From Cenococcum geophilum 1.58 (lineage: Eukaryota > Ascomycota > Dothideomycetes > Gloniales > Gloniaceae): DNA of 64,000 nt. The stretch spans positions 620,001 to 684,000 of the forward strand of contig KV748192.1 of NCBI GenBank assembly GCA_001692895.1. Direction: 5' to 3'. The translations under genes were made by a program, and so were the position numbers. The notes below the pieces were generated by a model. It was given only the letters and a program-made list of their open reading frames with translations, ran no database searches and was not told where the DNA came from. This document shows, in pieces, positions 1-12,600 of the stretch. Position 1 is the stretch's first letter, and the number at the start of each line of letters is the position of its first letter.

Positions 1-668
1 GCGCAGAGGGAAGGGTTCGCTTGACGGGTATCTCTGAGGATATGTCGACCAGGACAGGCTGGTCTTCGAAGATGGCAGCAACAAAGAGTAGACTGACGCC
101 TAGTGTTAGAGTTGTAAGGCATGTGTAATGGGACTACGAACTGGTTCTTCGGGTGGAGCTCTGCAATGAAGATTGGTGCCTCAAAACGGACGGTCCGCAC
201 TCTCGAGCCATCTTTTAGATCCCAGAGAACACATTTCCAGTCCTGAGAAGCGCTTAGAAGGTATCGATCATCGGCTGACCAGCTATGAGAAATCGGTAAG
301 CTGTAATAGAGAGGATAATTGCACGGAACACACCTCAGTGACTGAACCTGACGAGTGTGCCCTCGAAGTTTTCGCGCAACTCCATTGGTCTCGATGTCAA
401 ATATAACCACAATGCCATCAAGCTATGTTCCAAAATTAGTCCACAGTACGAAAATTTTATGACGTATCAACGGCATACTCTTCCGGAGGCAAGTAAGTCA
501 CCGCGATGGCTAAACCTGATGGAAGTCGAATGCCCGCTGCCTGCGCCGTTAAGTTAGTGCACTGCCCCCGAATGATTTGGGGGATGGTGGACACGTACGA
601 AGTCTACCAGTCAACGCTTCGGGACAATCTTGCGCAAGCACGAAAGGGTCGACGAGGGATAAGTTCAT
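1..668 (-). CDS. SWD1: SWD1/RBBP5-like WD40 subunit of the COMPASS H3K4 methyltransferase (partial, 3' end off the window)
   Basis: Minus-strand gene with start ATG at 668. Hand-built exons are 668-599, 540-479, 422-334, 282-142 and 92 to the edge. The introns are 49-58 nt with GT..AG ends, and intron 4 has CTAAC near its 3' end. All exon phases join, giving about 151 residues. The start MNLSLVDPFVLAQD and the WD40 segments SWSADDRYLLSASQDW..VLWDL and FVAAIFEDQPVLVDIS match what I know of fungal Swd1/RBBP5. In that family the protein is a beta-propeller scaffold of nuclear COMPASS, which methylates histone H3 lysine 4. About the first three blades are visible; the remaining blades and C-terminal tail lie outside the window. 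It is divergent from RPB1, with about 730 bp between start codons. Another WD40 protein is possible, but the N-terminus is characteristic. Confidence 0.85.
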
Positions 669-1397
669 GATAGAAGGGTTGATCAAGGTCGTTCTCGACC
701 ATGCAGTGGCGGAAGATGAGGGCGCGGCCGCGCAACAAGCATCTTCATATGAGACGCTCAAGTGAGTCCCGGTCCCGCGCTGGTGAAGAAGAAGTTGGCA
801 GTGAAGGAGTGATTGGTTGGGTTTGCGTATGAGTCTTCTGGCAGTCCGGGTGAATAAAACGCCAAGAATGGGTGGCGGCGCTAGTGCTGTTTCGAGCGCA
901 GAGCCCCAGCAATTCGCCTTTGTCTCTGGCCTCCTGCCTGCGTGAAGGAACTTCATCTTCTCCATCTCCAACCCAACACCACCCACCCAAAGTCTCACTT
1001 CCATCAGTGAGCGCGTTCATTCTATCGCTGGGATTGCCTTGTTCGTCACTCTGACGAATCTGACGAGCGCACTCACGCCGCCGCCGCCGCCTGTTTCGGC
1101 CGGATCGCGCAGCCCAACCTGTCGCATACTTTGACCCTCCTTTCATTCCTCGTCGCCGTCCCTTCAGCGCGCCTAGCGCATCATACGTCACCCGCGAATT
1201 CAACACCATATATTTCCATCAACGGAGGGTTCGTTACGATAAAAGGGAGGCATAGGAGGGGTTAGGACGGAGGTGCTTTGCGCGGGAGCCGTGCCCAGCA
1301 CGGCCGGCTTCGAAGTGAATTCTTTGCGGATACCTATCCGTCCGCGCGACCATTTCTGCGACTGTTTGATACTTAGATCTCGATAAACACAGCGAAG
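669..1397. promoter_or_regulatory. Shared intergenic promoter region between SWD1 and RPB1
   Basis: This stretch of about 730 bp separates two divergently read housekeeping genes, so it must hold both 5' UTRs and both promoters. I see C-rich runs around 960-990 and a GCC-repeat (ccgccgccgccgcc) near 1078-1091. There is no convincing TATA box next to either start. Open frames here have no recognisable protein content. Bidirectional use is inferred from layout. Confidence 0.6.
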
Positions 1398-4300
1398 ATG
1401 GCGCCAGGGCCTACTATTCCTTCCAAATGCCCCTTACGGACGATCAAGGAGGTCCAGTTTGGCCTCCTTTCACCAGAGGAGATCAAAGCCATGAGTGTGG
1501 TACACATCGAGTACCCTGAAACGATGGTTTGTGGTCCCCTTGTATGCCGAAATAAGTCGGAACCGTATCGCTGACTTCTTTGTAGGACGAGCAGAAGCAG
1601 AAGCCTCGTGATAAGGGTCTGAACGATCCCAAGCTCGGCACAATTGATCGCATGTACACTTGCTCTACATGCAAAGAGGACATTACGACGTGTCCCGGTC
1701 ATTTCGGCCACATTGAACTCTCTGTGCCAGTTTTTCATGTTGGTGAGTATTCTACACTGAACAAAAGCTGTCGACATCCACTGACTTTGTCGTAGGATTC
1801 ATCACCAAGATCAAAAAACTCTTAGAGACCGTCTGCCACAATTGCGGGCTGATTTTGGCAGATTACGTGAGTCTACCTCTAGGGGAAGACCATGTTACTG
1901 TTTGCCTGCATGACGCTAACACTATTTCTAGAACCACCCGGACTGGAAGGCTGCAATCAGAATTAAGGATCCGAAGAAACGCTTCGATGCTATATGGCGA
2001 TGTTCCAAAACCAAGAGGACGTGTGAAGTCGAGATCCCCGATGATGAAAAAAAGAGCTCTATCAAGGTCCCACATGGTGGTTGTGGCAACAAGCAACCGG
2101 AAATGATTCGGAAAGAAGGTCTGAAGCTCTACGCGATCTACAAAGCGAAGAAGGGAGATGAAGATGAGGGCAAGGGTGACGAGAAGAAGCCGATCTCTCC
2201 CCAGGACGCACTGAACATCTTCCGAAACCTATCCGATAACACACTACATCTTTTAGGCCTGAACAAGGACTATGCAAGGCCCGAGTGGATGATCATTTCA
2301 GTTCTTCCTGTGCCACCACCTCCGGTTCGGCCTAGTATTTCTGTTGACGGTACCGGTCAGGGCATGCGTGGTGAGGATGATCTGACTTACAAGCTTGGAG
2401 ATATCATCCGCGCAAATGCTAGAGTACGAGAGTGTATCCACGAAGGATCGCCACAACATATATTGACGGAATTCGAAAGTTTATTACAGTATCATGTCGC
2501 AACATACATGGACAATGATATTGCTGGAGTCCCTCAAGCGCTACAAAAATCCGGCAGACCTTTGAAAACAATCCGTGGCCGTCTAAAAGGAAAAGAAGGC
2601 CGTCTTCGAGGTAACTTGATGGGCAAGCGTGTAGATTTCTCGGCTCGTACAGTCATTACGGGCGACCCTAATCTATCCCTGGACGAAGTTGGTGTTCCGC
2701 GAAGCATTGCTCGAACCTTGACCTATCCTGAAATTGTCACAAAGTTTAATATTAGTCTTCTGACATCCCTTGTGAGAGCTGGCCCAAACACCCACCCCGG
2801 CGCAAACTATGTTATTAAGAATGATGGCACGCGAATCGACCTGAAGCATAACAAGCGCCCGGAGGATATCAGACTACAGTATGGCTGGAAAGTTGAACGA
2901 CACATTGCTGATAACGATGTGATTATCTTCAATCGACAACCATCGCTGCATAAGGAATCCATGATGGGTCATCGGGTCAGGGTTATGCCTTACTCCACTT
3001 TCCGCCTTAACCTGTCCGTCACCTCTCCTTACAATGCCGATTTCGATGGCGATGAGATGAATCTTCACGTTCCGCAAAGCGACGAGACACGTGCTGAGAT
3101 CATGAATCTTTGCATGGTCCCGCTGAATATTGTTTCACCTCAGCGGAACAGTCCACTCATGGGTATCGTTCAAGACACTCTTTGTGGAATTTACAAAATC
3201 TGTCGTCGCGACGTTTTTCTCACCAAAGAGCAGGTCATGAACATTATGATGTGGGTACCAGATTGGGATGGAGTTATCCCTCAGCCTTGCATCATCAAGC
3301 CACGCCCGAGGTGGACTGGAAAACAAATCATCAGCTTAGTTTTCCCGTCAGGCTTGAACCTTGCTCGTTTAAACAACAACGGTGATAAATGTCCTCTGAA
3401 AGATGATGGTCTCTTGATTCATGGAGGCGAACTCATGTTTGGTTTGCTCAATAAGAAGATCGTTGGTGCAAGCGCTGGCGGTGTTATTCACATTATCTTC
3501 AACGAGTATGGATGGCAAACTGCGGTTTCCTTCTTTAATGGCGCACAGCGAATTGTGAACTACTGGCTCTTACACAACGGTTTCAGTATTGGTATTGGAG
3601 ATACCATTCCCGATGAGGCCACTTCGCAGAAGATCCAGGAGGCTGTGTCCATCCAAAAGAAGGAGGTCGAGGAAATTACAAAGGCGGCAACCGAAAACGA
3701 GCTTGAGGCATTGCCTGGTATGAACGTGCGCGAGACATTCGAGAGTAAAGTCTCGAAAGCTCTGAATACAGCACGTGACACTGCTGGTAATGATACAGAA
3801 AAGAGTCTGAAAGATCTTAATAACGCCATTCAGATGGCGTTGTCTGGGTCCAAAGGCTCGGCTATCAACATTTCGCAAATGACTGCACTTGTGGGCCAAC
3901 AATCAGTTGAGGGCAAGCGCATCCCATTCGGCTTCAAATACCGATCCTTACCCCATTTTACTAAAGACGACTACTCCCCTGAGGCCAGAGGTTTTGTGGA
4001 GAACTCCTATTTGCGAGGTCTTACTCCCACTGAGTTCTTCTTCCACGCCATGGCTGGTCGTGAAGGTCTCATCGACACCGCTGTCAAGACTGCCGAAACT
4101 GGTTACATTCAACGTAGATTGGTCAAAGCCCTTGAAGACGTTATGGTCAAGTACGATGGTACTGTCCGCAACTCTCTTGGTGACATTGTAGAGTTCGTAT
4201 ACGGAGAAGACGGCCTAGACGGCGTTTATATCGAAAAGCAGATCGTTGACATTATCACCTGCTCAGATCAAAAGTTTGAACAAAGATTCCGCGTCGACGT

Positions 4301-6896
4301 CATGGATCCTTCTCTATCACTCTCACCGGATGTCCTTGAGCTTGCACCCGAGATCGCTGGCGAGATCGACGTGCAGCGGTACCTGGATGAAGAATGGGAG
4401 CAACTGTTGAAAGACCGCGCATTTATTCGTGATGGTATCGACGACGATAAAGAGGAACTTGCCCTTCCTCTCAATATTGTTCGGATGATTGAAACAGCAA
4501 AGACCAAGTTCCGTATCAAAGAAGGTGCAAGGAGCGATCTTCATCCTGTCACAGTCATCCAAAAAGTCAGAGCTCTCCTTGATAAACTGGTCATTGTCCG
4601 TGGTGATGACCATCTATCTCTAGAAGCACAAGAGAGCGCTACCATGCTTTTCAAATGCCACCTCCGTTCCCGCTTAGCTTTCAAACGTCTCGTCACGGAG
4701 TACTCGCTCAACAGATTAGCTTTTGAAAATGTCATGGGAGATCTCGAGAATCGCTTCGCCAGAGCAGCAGTGTCACCTGGGGAGATGGTTGGTGTCCTCG
4801 CAGCCCAATCCATTGGTGAGCCGGCCACTCAAATGACCCTCAACACTTTCCATTTTGCTGGTGTGTCATCCAAGAACGTGACTCTAGGTGTCCCGCGTCT
4901 GAAGGAAATTCTCAATGTCGCAACAAACATTAAGACCCCTTCGATGACCGTCTGTCAAGCAGACCCCAATGCTTCACAGCAGCAAGCCAAGATTCTTCGA
5001 AGCCGCATTGAACACACCACGCTACGCTCCCTGGCTGAGACATGCGAACTTTACTACGATCCTGATGTCCAGGCAACAGTGATTGATTCCGATGTGGACA
5101 TGGTCGAATCCTACTTCATCATTCCAGAAGATAATGCGGATACTGAAAGACAATCTAAGTGGCTTCTCCGTATCATTCTTGATCGTAGAAAGCTGCTGGA
5201 TAAGAGTATCACTGTTGCGGATGTTGCTGCTAAGATCAAAGAGGAATTTGCACCTAATATTGCGGTCATTTTTAGCGATAATAACGCTGATGAACAAGTG
5301 CTTCGTGTCCGTTTCGTCTATGATGCATTCCTCAAAGGCGAGGAGGAGGATGAGGATGATCGAGATGAGCGCTGGATGAGAAAACTCGAAAAGCATCTAC
5401 TTGACGAAGTCAGCCTCCGTGGCGTCCGTGGTGTGGACAGAGCTTTTATTAGAACTGAAGAACGCGTTTATGTTAAAGAGGATGGATCAATCATCAAACG
5501 CAAGACCGATCCCATGTGCCAGGAGTGGATCCTCGATACCAGTGGGACAGCTCTTGCAGATGTTCTCGTAGTTGAAGGAGTCGATCCCTATCGAACTTAT
5601 TCCAACTCATTCGTCGAGATTCTTGGAGTCTTTGGAATTGAAGCTACTAGGGCAGCTTTACTAAAAGAGCTTAAGGCCGTTCTGTCGTTCGATGGTTCAT
5701 ATGTCAATCATCGTCATCTGGCGCTCCTTGTCGACATCATGACCGCTCGTGGTCTACTTATGGCTATCACTCGTCACGGAATCAATCGTGCAGATACTGG
5801 TGCCTTGATGCGTTGCTCCTTCGAAGAAACCGTTGAAATCCTCCTTGACGCAGCGGGATGCGGTGAACTTGATGATTGCAAGGGTGTCTCAGAGAACATC
5901 ATGCTTGGCCAACTCGCTCCAATGGGGACTGGGGAGTTTGAAATGATCATGGATAATGCAATGCTGCTTACCATGATTGAAGACAATTCCCACATGCGTG
6001 GTATTGGCGCTGGGGCTGGTACTTACGCTGATAGTGGAGCGGCTACTCCATATGACCTCGGCTCCCCAACTTATGAGGGTGGCGTCGTTGGACCTGATTA
6101 TGGTGCATCCTTCTCCCCTCTTGCCGCTGCAGGCGGAGACGAAATTGGAGGCTTCAGCGTATATGGCGGTCCTGGGGCCTTTGGAGACGGCGGACTCAGC
6201 CCATATGGAGGAGGGCGCAGCCCCGGATACGCTCCTTCAAGTCCGTTTGGCACTAGTCCAACTTCACCAGGCTACTCTCCGACTTCCCCAGGGTATTCGC
6301 CTACGTCGCCAGGCATTAGCAGTCCTCGTTTTGGCGCCACATCGCCTGGCTTCTCGGCAACAAGTCCTCAGTACACGCCGACTTCTCCAACGTACTCACC
6401 CACATCACCAGCGTATGGAGCTTCCATATCACCTACTTCACCGTCGTACTCGCCAACGTCCCCAAGCTACTCCCCCACATCGCCGTCGTATTCACCTACA
6501 TCGCCAAGCTACAGCCCGACATCACCAGCGCAAGCTCACCGCGCCACCTCACCCCATTACAGCCCGACGTCTCCTGCCTATAGTCCAACGTCACCTATGT
6601 ACAGCCCGAGCAGCCCTCAATTTGGCGCTGGAAGTGACAGACGATCACCAACGTCACCTACTTCTCCCAGCTATAGCCCAACTAGCCCGGTGTACAGTCC
6701 AACAAGTCCTGCTGCTAATGCATATTCCCCAACCTCGCCGAAATTCTCTCCAACATCGCCAGGTCCGGCACCATATTCTGCAACGTCGCCGAAATGGTCT
6801 CCTACTTCGCCGACCTACTCTCCTACGTAAGCTCTCGTATCATTCGGTGGTACTAATTACAGGCTAATGTTGTTACCTAGATCACCTCAACAGTAA
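1398..6896 (+). CDS. RPB1: RPB1, largest subunit of RNA polymerase II
   Basis: The exons are 1398-1526, 1586-1742, 1796-1866, 1932-6826 and 6881-6896, giving 1755 aa, the usual size for a fungal RPB1. Zinc ligands of the clamp are visible as C69, C72, C79 and H82, and as C109, C112, C143/C150 and C170. The catalytic metal-A loop NADFDGD spans residues 487-493. The bridge-helix region starts near 816 ([20 protein letters not shown]) and the trigger loop near 1076 ([20 protein letters not shown]). The CTD runs from about 1556 to the end with roughly two dozen heptads, YSPTSP consensus plus degenerate ones. The last intron splits the final heptad, so the protein ends YSPTSPQQ; reading through it would stop two residues earlier in motif. 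The product is the nuclear mRNA-synthesising subunit whose CTD recruits processing and chromatin factors. The gene is undamaged despite sitting next to a RIP block. Confidence 0.98.
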
Positions 6897-7850
6897 TGAT
6901 TCATCTCGACACGCATGGTGCCTGAAGAGGAGAATCATCTCGTAAGGCAAAATAACTTTGTATATCAGCGTTCTTTTTTGGCTAATATCGTGTTTGCAAA
7001 AGCTCTTACGCAAACCCAATCATCAAAAACCATACCCGACGACGTACCTTTAACTAGGCCCACGTAGCTGCGGCTTTTCTTTCTCTGTACTATCAATTTT
7101 TTTCACTTTCACACATTCTCGAATGCATGAGGGCCTTAAAAACTTGCAATTCCAGTTCTGCATTTTTTTCAGGGGGCAAACAGGAGTGTCCAGGCTTTTA
7201 GGTTATTTGCGGCTTGCAACCGAACAGAAAGATCGCGTAATCTGTGGATTTTTTATACAGCGGCGTTTTTGGAGCGGGCGGATGGCGTCTTTTGCATGCA
7301 TTGCATCAGATATGTGCACCTTATTCTAGAAAGCATTGGACCCGGCCCGTTCCAAATTGAGATTGACAGGGCCTTCGGAAGTCGCGATATTATTTAGTTG
7401 GCGGCTTCAGAGGCAGGGGTGGAGGAGGGTTGGTTGGACGACTGACGTGATTGAGGATGCTCATGGAGACTGCCCACGGCTGTTGGGTGAGAGATAGATG
7501 GATGATAAGAATCTAGAAATGGCTCGACTAGTTAAATGATCCATGTTCTTGGTGCCTGTGTAATGAAACTTCTTGTCGTACTTCGCACTCACTTACCCAC
7601 CGCCTTTAATGGTGTAACGTACTAGATGAATTAACACGTTAATTCTGGGAAGTTGTTCCAAGCGTCATATCCGTGCACTCTGTAAAAGTGTTAAATTCCT
7701 TCCCGGCGAAGGCTGCGTCACGATAAGACGTAGGTATGGTGATGGGAACGAGACTCTCAAAGGTCGTCGCTAGGAAAAACCTTGCAGTACCAAGCGTCGG
7801 TCGATTGATGGGGCTCGGCCGCTATAAAAGTTTGTTATGCCAATAATACA
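6897..7850. other. RPB1 3' flank and unique spacer
   Basis: This is ordinary-composition sequence after the RPB1 stop. It should hold the RPB1 3' UTR and terminator. I find no coding frame with recognisable content. At about 7850 the base composition changes sharply to TpA-rich sequence, which marks the edge of the repeat block. Confidence 0.5.
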
Positions 7851-8658
7851 CTATATATATTTGGGAAATCACATAAAAGAACAATATCCTCCTCTATAAG
7901 TCCGCCTTTCTCCTAAAAGCCAATTAGAGTTAGTAATTCTTAGTATAGTATTATAAAATATTTCTAAACTTCCTCCTATTACTTAGCTATAGTAACTTAT
8001 AATACTTAGATCTAATTACTATTTATTATTTCCTATTAGTATATATAAGGTCCTATATTTAGACTTTACTTATAAATAAGACTATTTAGTTATTAGGGCT
8101 TTATTATAGAGTTTAAAGAGTAGTAAGGCTTAATAGGCTATCTAATTAGGGGCTCTTATTTCTATATAAGATCTCTTAGGTTTACTTTCTTTAAAATCTT
8201 ATACTATCTTAGATTAACTTATAGAAGTTTATTAATAGGTTATACTAGTATTATTTAAGTCTTAATAAGGAATTTATAGTATAAAAAAAAGCCTTTTCTT
8301 TAAATTTATTAGAATTTTAAACTAGCAAACTCTACTCTTTAACTACTACTATTATTATTCCTTTACCTTCTATATCTTTCTTACTAGTCTTTTATTTCTC
8401 TCTAAGCTTTCTTTACTTTTATAATATTTAGTACTATAACGCCTATAGCCTTCTAAGCCTTATACAAGTTAAATATCCTTTAAGTATTTAAGGCTAATAA
8501 TAATAGTATTATCTCTTATAGAGTCTAATACTCTCTATACCTTAGACTAAGTTAAAAAAGTTTAAGTAATATTAGAGAGACTATATACTATTAGTATCCT
8601 TTAAAGTAACTTACTTTAGCAATTTACTAATACTAATTTAAAGAGTATTAACCTAGGT
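7851..8658. repeat. TpA-rich, RIP-like degraded sequence
   Basis: The sequence is dominated by tta/ata/tag words, with stops in all frames and very few CpA steps. No family can be recognised. It is probably an old repeat destroyed by RIP, and it served as the target for the LINE beginning at 8674. Confidence 0.6.
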
Positions 8659-8673
8659 ATATAACCTTATAAT
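8659..8673. repeat. 15-bp target-site duplication, left copy
   Basis: ATATAACCTTATAAT here is repeated exactly at 19812-19826, immediately after the 3' end of the outer LINE. This fits target-primed insertion of one element spanning 8674-19811. Confidence 0.75.
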
Positions 8674-9680
8674 ATAGGCTTAATATATTACCTAAAAAGG
8701 AGCTCTTGCTGCACCCGGCCCAAAAAGACCAAAACCAACCAAAAAGAACCCTGAAAAACACCTAGAGAATCCCCCTAAGATGTATACATCGCAGGGGAGG
8801 CATACGTCAACCGATAGTGGCTCGCACTCGCGCGCAACCGCCAGATCTATGCTTAACAACGGCCCTCTATAACAAAGATGGGCGAATACCACACTATAAA
8901 GCGGAAATACCTCTATTAAGAAGGCATCTAATAAAATATAAAGCCTATTAAACGCGTCTAGTATCTAGAATTATAAGGAAGTAACTATTAGCTATAACAA
9001 ACTAATATAGTTAGTAAAATGGCTCCGCCAGTCTAGCGAACCTTAGGCGCCCCTTTAGTAAACCCTTAATTAAATCCTCTAATGGCTAAGTAAAATTAAA
9101 AATAAATAAAACTCCCCTTTACCGGTAAACCGTACCTAGGCCGCTATAGCCGCGCTTTTATAGTATAGGGAACCTACCCCCCTTAAGATAATAACCGGGT
9201 ATATAATTATAATATAACTAAATATAGAAAAAGTAGAGGGGTTTAGGGGATAATTAGAAATAGAAGTCCTTATGGAGATTTATAAAGAGGTTTATAACGC
9301 AGTTATAGTCCAATACCTTAGGAGCGGAGATATTAGAGTTACCCTAAAGGACTAATAGGTAAAGGAATAAGTCATAAGGGTAGGGGATAGGCTAGGAGAA
9401 CGTATTAGTATAAAAGTACTCTATAAAGACTACCTAGTTAAAGTCCTAGTAGTTCCTATAAGCCTTAGGGTAGAAAAGGGACGCTAGGCGGACAATATAG
9501 CAACTATATAGAAGATAGTAAAATATATAGAACGCCTTATACTAGGCCTTAAGATTACCTAAATCTAATAGCTTTAATAGGAAAATGTAAACTAAGTAAA
9601 TAATAAAAATAATAAGAGGATATAAGGGTCGCTAGAGACTTACTAGGGAGACGCTAGTTAAATATATAGCTCCCTTATCG

Positions 9681-9694
9681 TTAGTATATATATA
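9681..9694. repeat. 14-bp target-site duplication of the inner LINE, left copy
   Basis: TTAGTATATATATA at 9681-9694 recurs at 15248-15261. The two copies bracket the inner LINE exactly, and each abuts outer-LINE sequence. Confidence 0.75.
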
Positions 9695-12600
9695 ATAATA
9701 ATTCATTACTTAACGTCCAATTTGGATCCCTATTGGGCCTACGCGGACTACTCCTTATATACATATAGGGAGAAAACTCTATTTAAGAAAACCCCGTAAT
9801 CCATCTCTCTACCTTTTAGGACTCGCCTATAAGGCGCCTACAAGGCGCCTGCGAGTTACCTATAGTGTTCCTACTACCTTACTTTTTAACCTCCTTGGGA
9901 ACCACTGCTGCCGTAACAAGCCTACGGACGCGCTAGTATTGTAAACTTTACTCTACTGCTATAGAGTCATTAGGGGGCACCCGTTACTCGCCCCCCTACC
10001 TTCTATTGCTATTTCCTTTATAACCCAGAACTGGTTTAGTATATTTTAGCTAATAAGCCACTAGGTAACCGCCTTAAGGCCTTTTTATATTAAGAGTAGT
10101 GTCTTATAGTTCTCTGTGCTAGCTACTAAAAGTATTGCTTCTTAGTTAGTACGTAAGGGGCATAGCAGTATTACATGCTTTAGTGTCTGTCTTAGCCAGC
10201 TATATTTATATCTTAGGCTACCTACTAGGACACCCACCTAGTAGAGCCAGTTTTTTAGTCCTATTACTCCTGTTTTTAAGAGTATTGCTATTATATTTTC
10301 TACCTTTATTAGGCCTTCTTAGAGCCCTAGAGTGTTTACCCCCTATAGCGTTAACTATGCTACGGCTTAGGTTCTTTTTACCTTAGTTAACCTCTATACC
10401 TTTAACTCCTATATACCTCTCCAGTATTAGTTTAGCCAGTATTATATTACGGTAGTTAGTTTCCTAGCGTTCTTTTATGCTTTACTTTAGCTCTTTTCTC
10501 TTTCTTACTATTATCCTTACTGGCCTCTTACGCGTTTCCCTTCCTCCTTTATATAGGCCTGGGCCCTAAAGTAGCACTATTCTTCTTCTGCTTTCTTTAC
10601 CTGTTTCTCCAATATATTTTCCCTACTTTAGGGTTATTAGTTTGTTCTCCTATAAGGCGCCCTAGGGTCCCTCTATAGTTTATTTAGGTGTGTCTTAATA
10701 TACTTTATAATATTAGAGTTATATTTCTTTTGCGCCCTTTATATTATAGTGGCTTTAATATATAGTTATAGGGGGGGAATATTAGCTTCCTTCTTAAGCA
10801 GTACTGTAGCCGTTCGCTTATATCCGCCTATTATACTCTAGAGGTAGGCTGTTTAGACCTTTTAGAGTAGTTTAAGGAGCGATTTAGGGGGGCCTTTTTT
10901 AGATTCTCTAATGGCCTAAATACTGGACCTATATGTTATGGTTGGCCGGATAACTGCTATATATAGTAGGCGTGACCTCTAGAAGTATAGGCCCCATATA
11001 GAATTGACGATCTTAGATAATATAATATACTATACTTAGCCCTTATAGGCCGCTTAGGCCGCATATACGCTCTACTAGAGCTTACTATCTACCTATACTC
11101 CTAATACTTTTAGGCCCTAAACTAGCTAACCTTTAAAGCCTTAAATGCGAATTATATACTAGAGATCTATAGATTGGTTACGTTTTCTTATAAAATAGAT
11201 TAGCTGGTACTTCTCTAGTAAGAATTGGACTCTATATTGTCTTACCTATTCTATATAGGTATTATAAGCTTTCTCTAGCGTTCTGCAATTCTCTACGGCT
11301 GTTAGCCCGTATATAATTAGGTTTATATTATTAATAAAGTCTATCCCCTAGGTCGCCCCTTCCTTAAAGGAGTTAAGTAGGTTGCTTATAAAGAAAAGGA
11401 AAAGTATAGGCGAGAGGGGTAATCCTTATGGTATTCCTGTTGCAACTGCAATAGGGGGGCTTTAGTATCCGCTAAAGACTAGTAATATTTCTTTTTAGCC
11501 TATAAACCCTTAAATAAATTATATAATCTATTTTAGGAAGCCTTTTACTCTAAGGATGTATAGGAGACGCTTATAGGGTATATTATCGTAGGCGCCACTA
11601 ATATCTAGGCTAAGCATTGATACTATAAAGTCCCTTCGCATTGCCTATACTAATTTAATAGTAGTAGCAAGTAGCGTAAGTGCTGATAGTGTTAAGCGGT
11701 TCTTTCTTGCCCCTATTTAGCTTTATAGTAGTAGGGCGTGTTCCTCTACCGTATCTGCTATATGGTCCGCTATTACCCTTTCTAAGATCTTACTAAGGGT
11801 ATTCTCTAAGGCAATAGGGCGGTAGCTCCCTAGAAATAAGTAGTCTGCTTTACCTTCTTTATATAGGATAAATATTGTTATAGCTCTTCTAAGTCTTAGG
11901 TAGTAGCCTATTATAAAGCATACTCTAGCTATATCTATAAGCTAAGGTGCTATTAGTAGTCCATAGGTCTTTAGGGCTTTATTTAGGATCCTATCTAGTC
12001 CTAGTACTATATTATTTAAAAGGCGGCTAATAGTTCTAGCTATTTCTTTGGTTATTATATTACTGTTAACCCTTAGGCAAGTTACCGGTGCTTCGCCCGT
12101 AATATCACTAAGGTCTACTAAAGCTGGTTAGGGGGAAAATCTTTCTATAAGGATTTTTGCCTTCTTATTATTGTTGCTTATAGCTAGTAATTTACCTAGT
12201 CTTTGCAGGGGCGGAAGGTGTAGGTCTTCTACTAGATATCCTGCCTTTCTTTTTACCTATTTCGCCATCTTCTAAAGACCTTTATTATAGGGGAGGCTTA
12301 GGTTAGTAGTATGCTTATTTATAAACCGTCTCTAGCTATTCCTTTCTTCTTTTTTTAGGGTATTCTTTAGCTGGTTTCTTATATCTTTGTAATATCTCTT
12401 ATCTTTAGGATTATAGCTGCTTATATATTTTCTTCTTGCTTATTATTAGCTAATAATAAGAACCGCGTATTATGCGGACTATGCGTATCGCGTATAGGGG
12501 CCCGCTTTTAAGACCGGGTAGTACTCTTTTAACCCATTTTTAATTACTGCCTAGATCCTTTCTAGTCTTTAGTTAATTTCCTTAGGGGTAGCCACTAAGC

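Noticed and set aside
1855..2106. Alternative short frame near the RPB1 5' end
   Set aside because: It runs through intron 3 in the wrong frame. The spliced model restores the zinc-binding residues expected in RPB1.
5977..6867. 296-codon frame overlapping the RPB1 CTD
   Set aside because: It is an out-of-frame reading of the repetitive CTD, which stays open because of the 21-bp repeat period.
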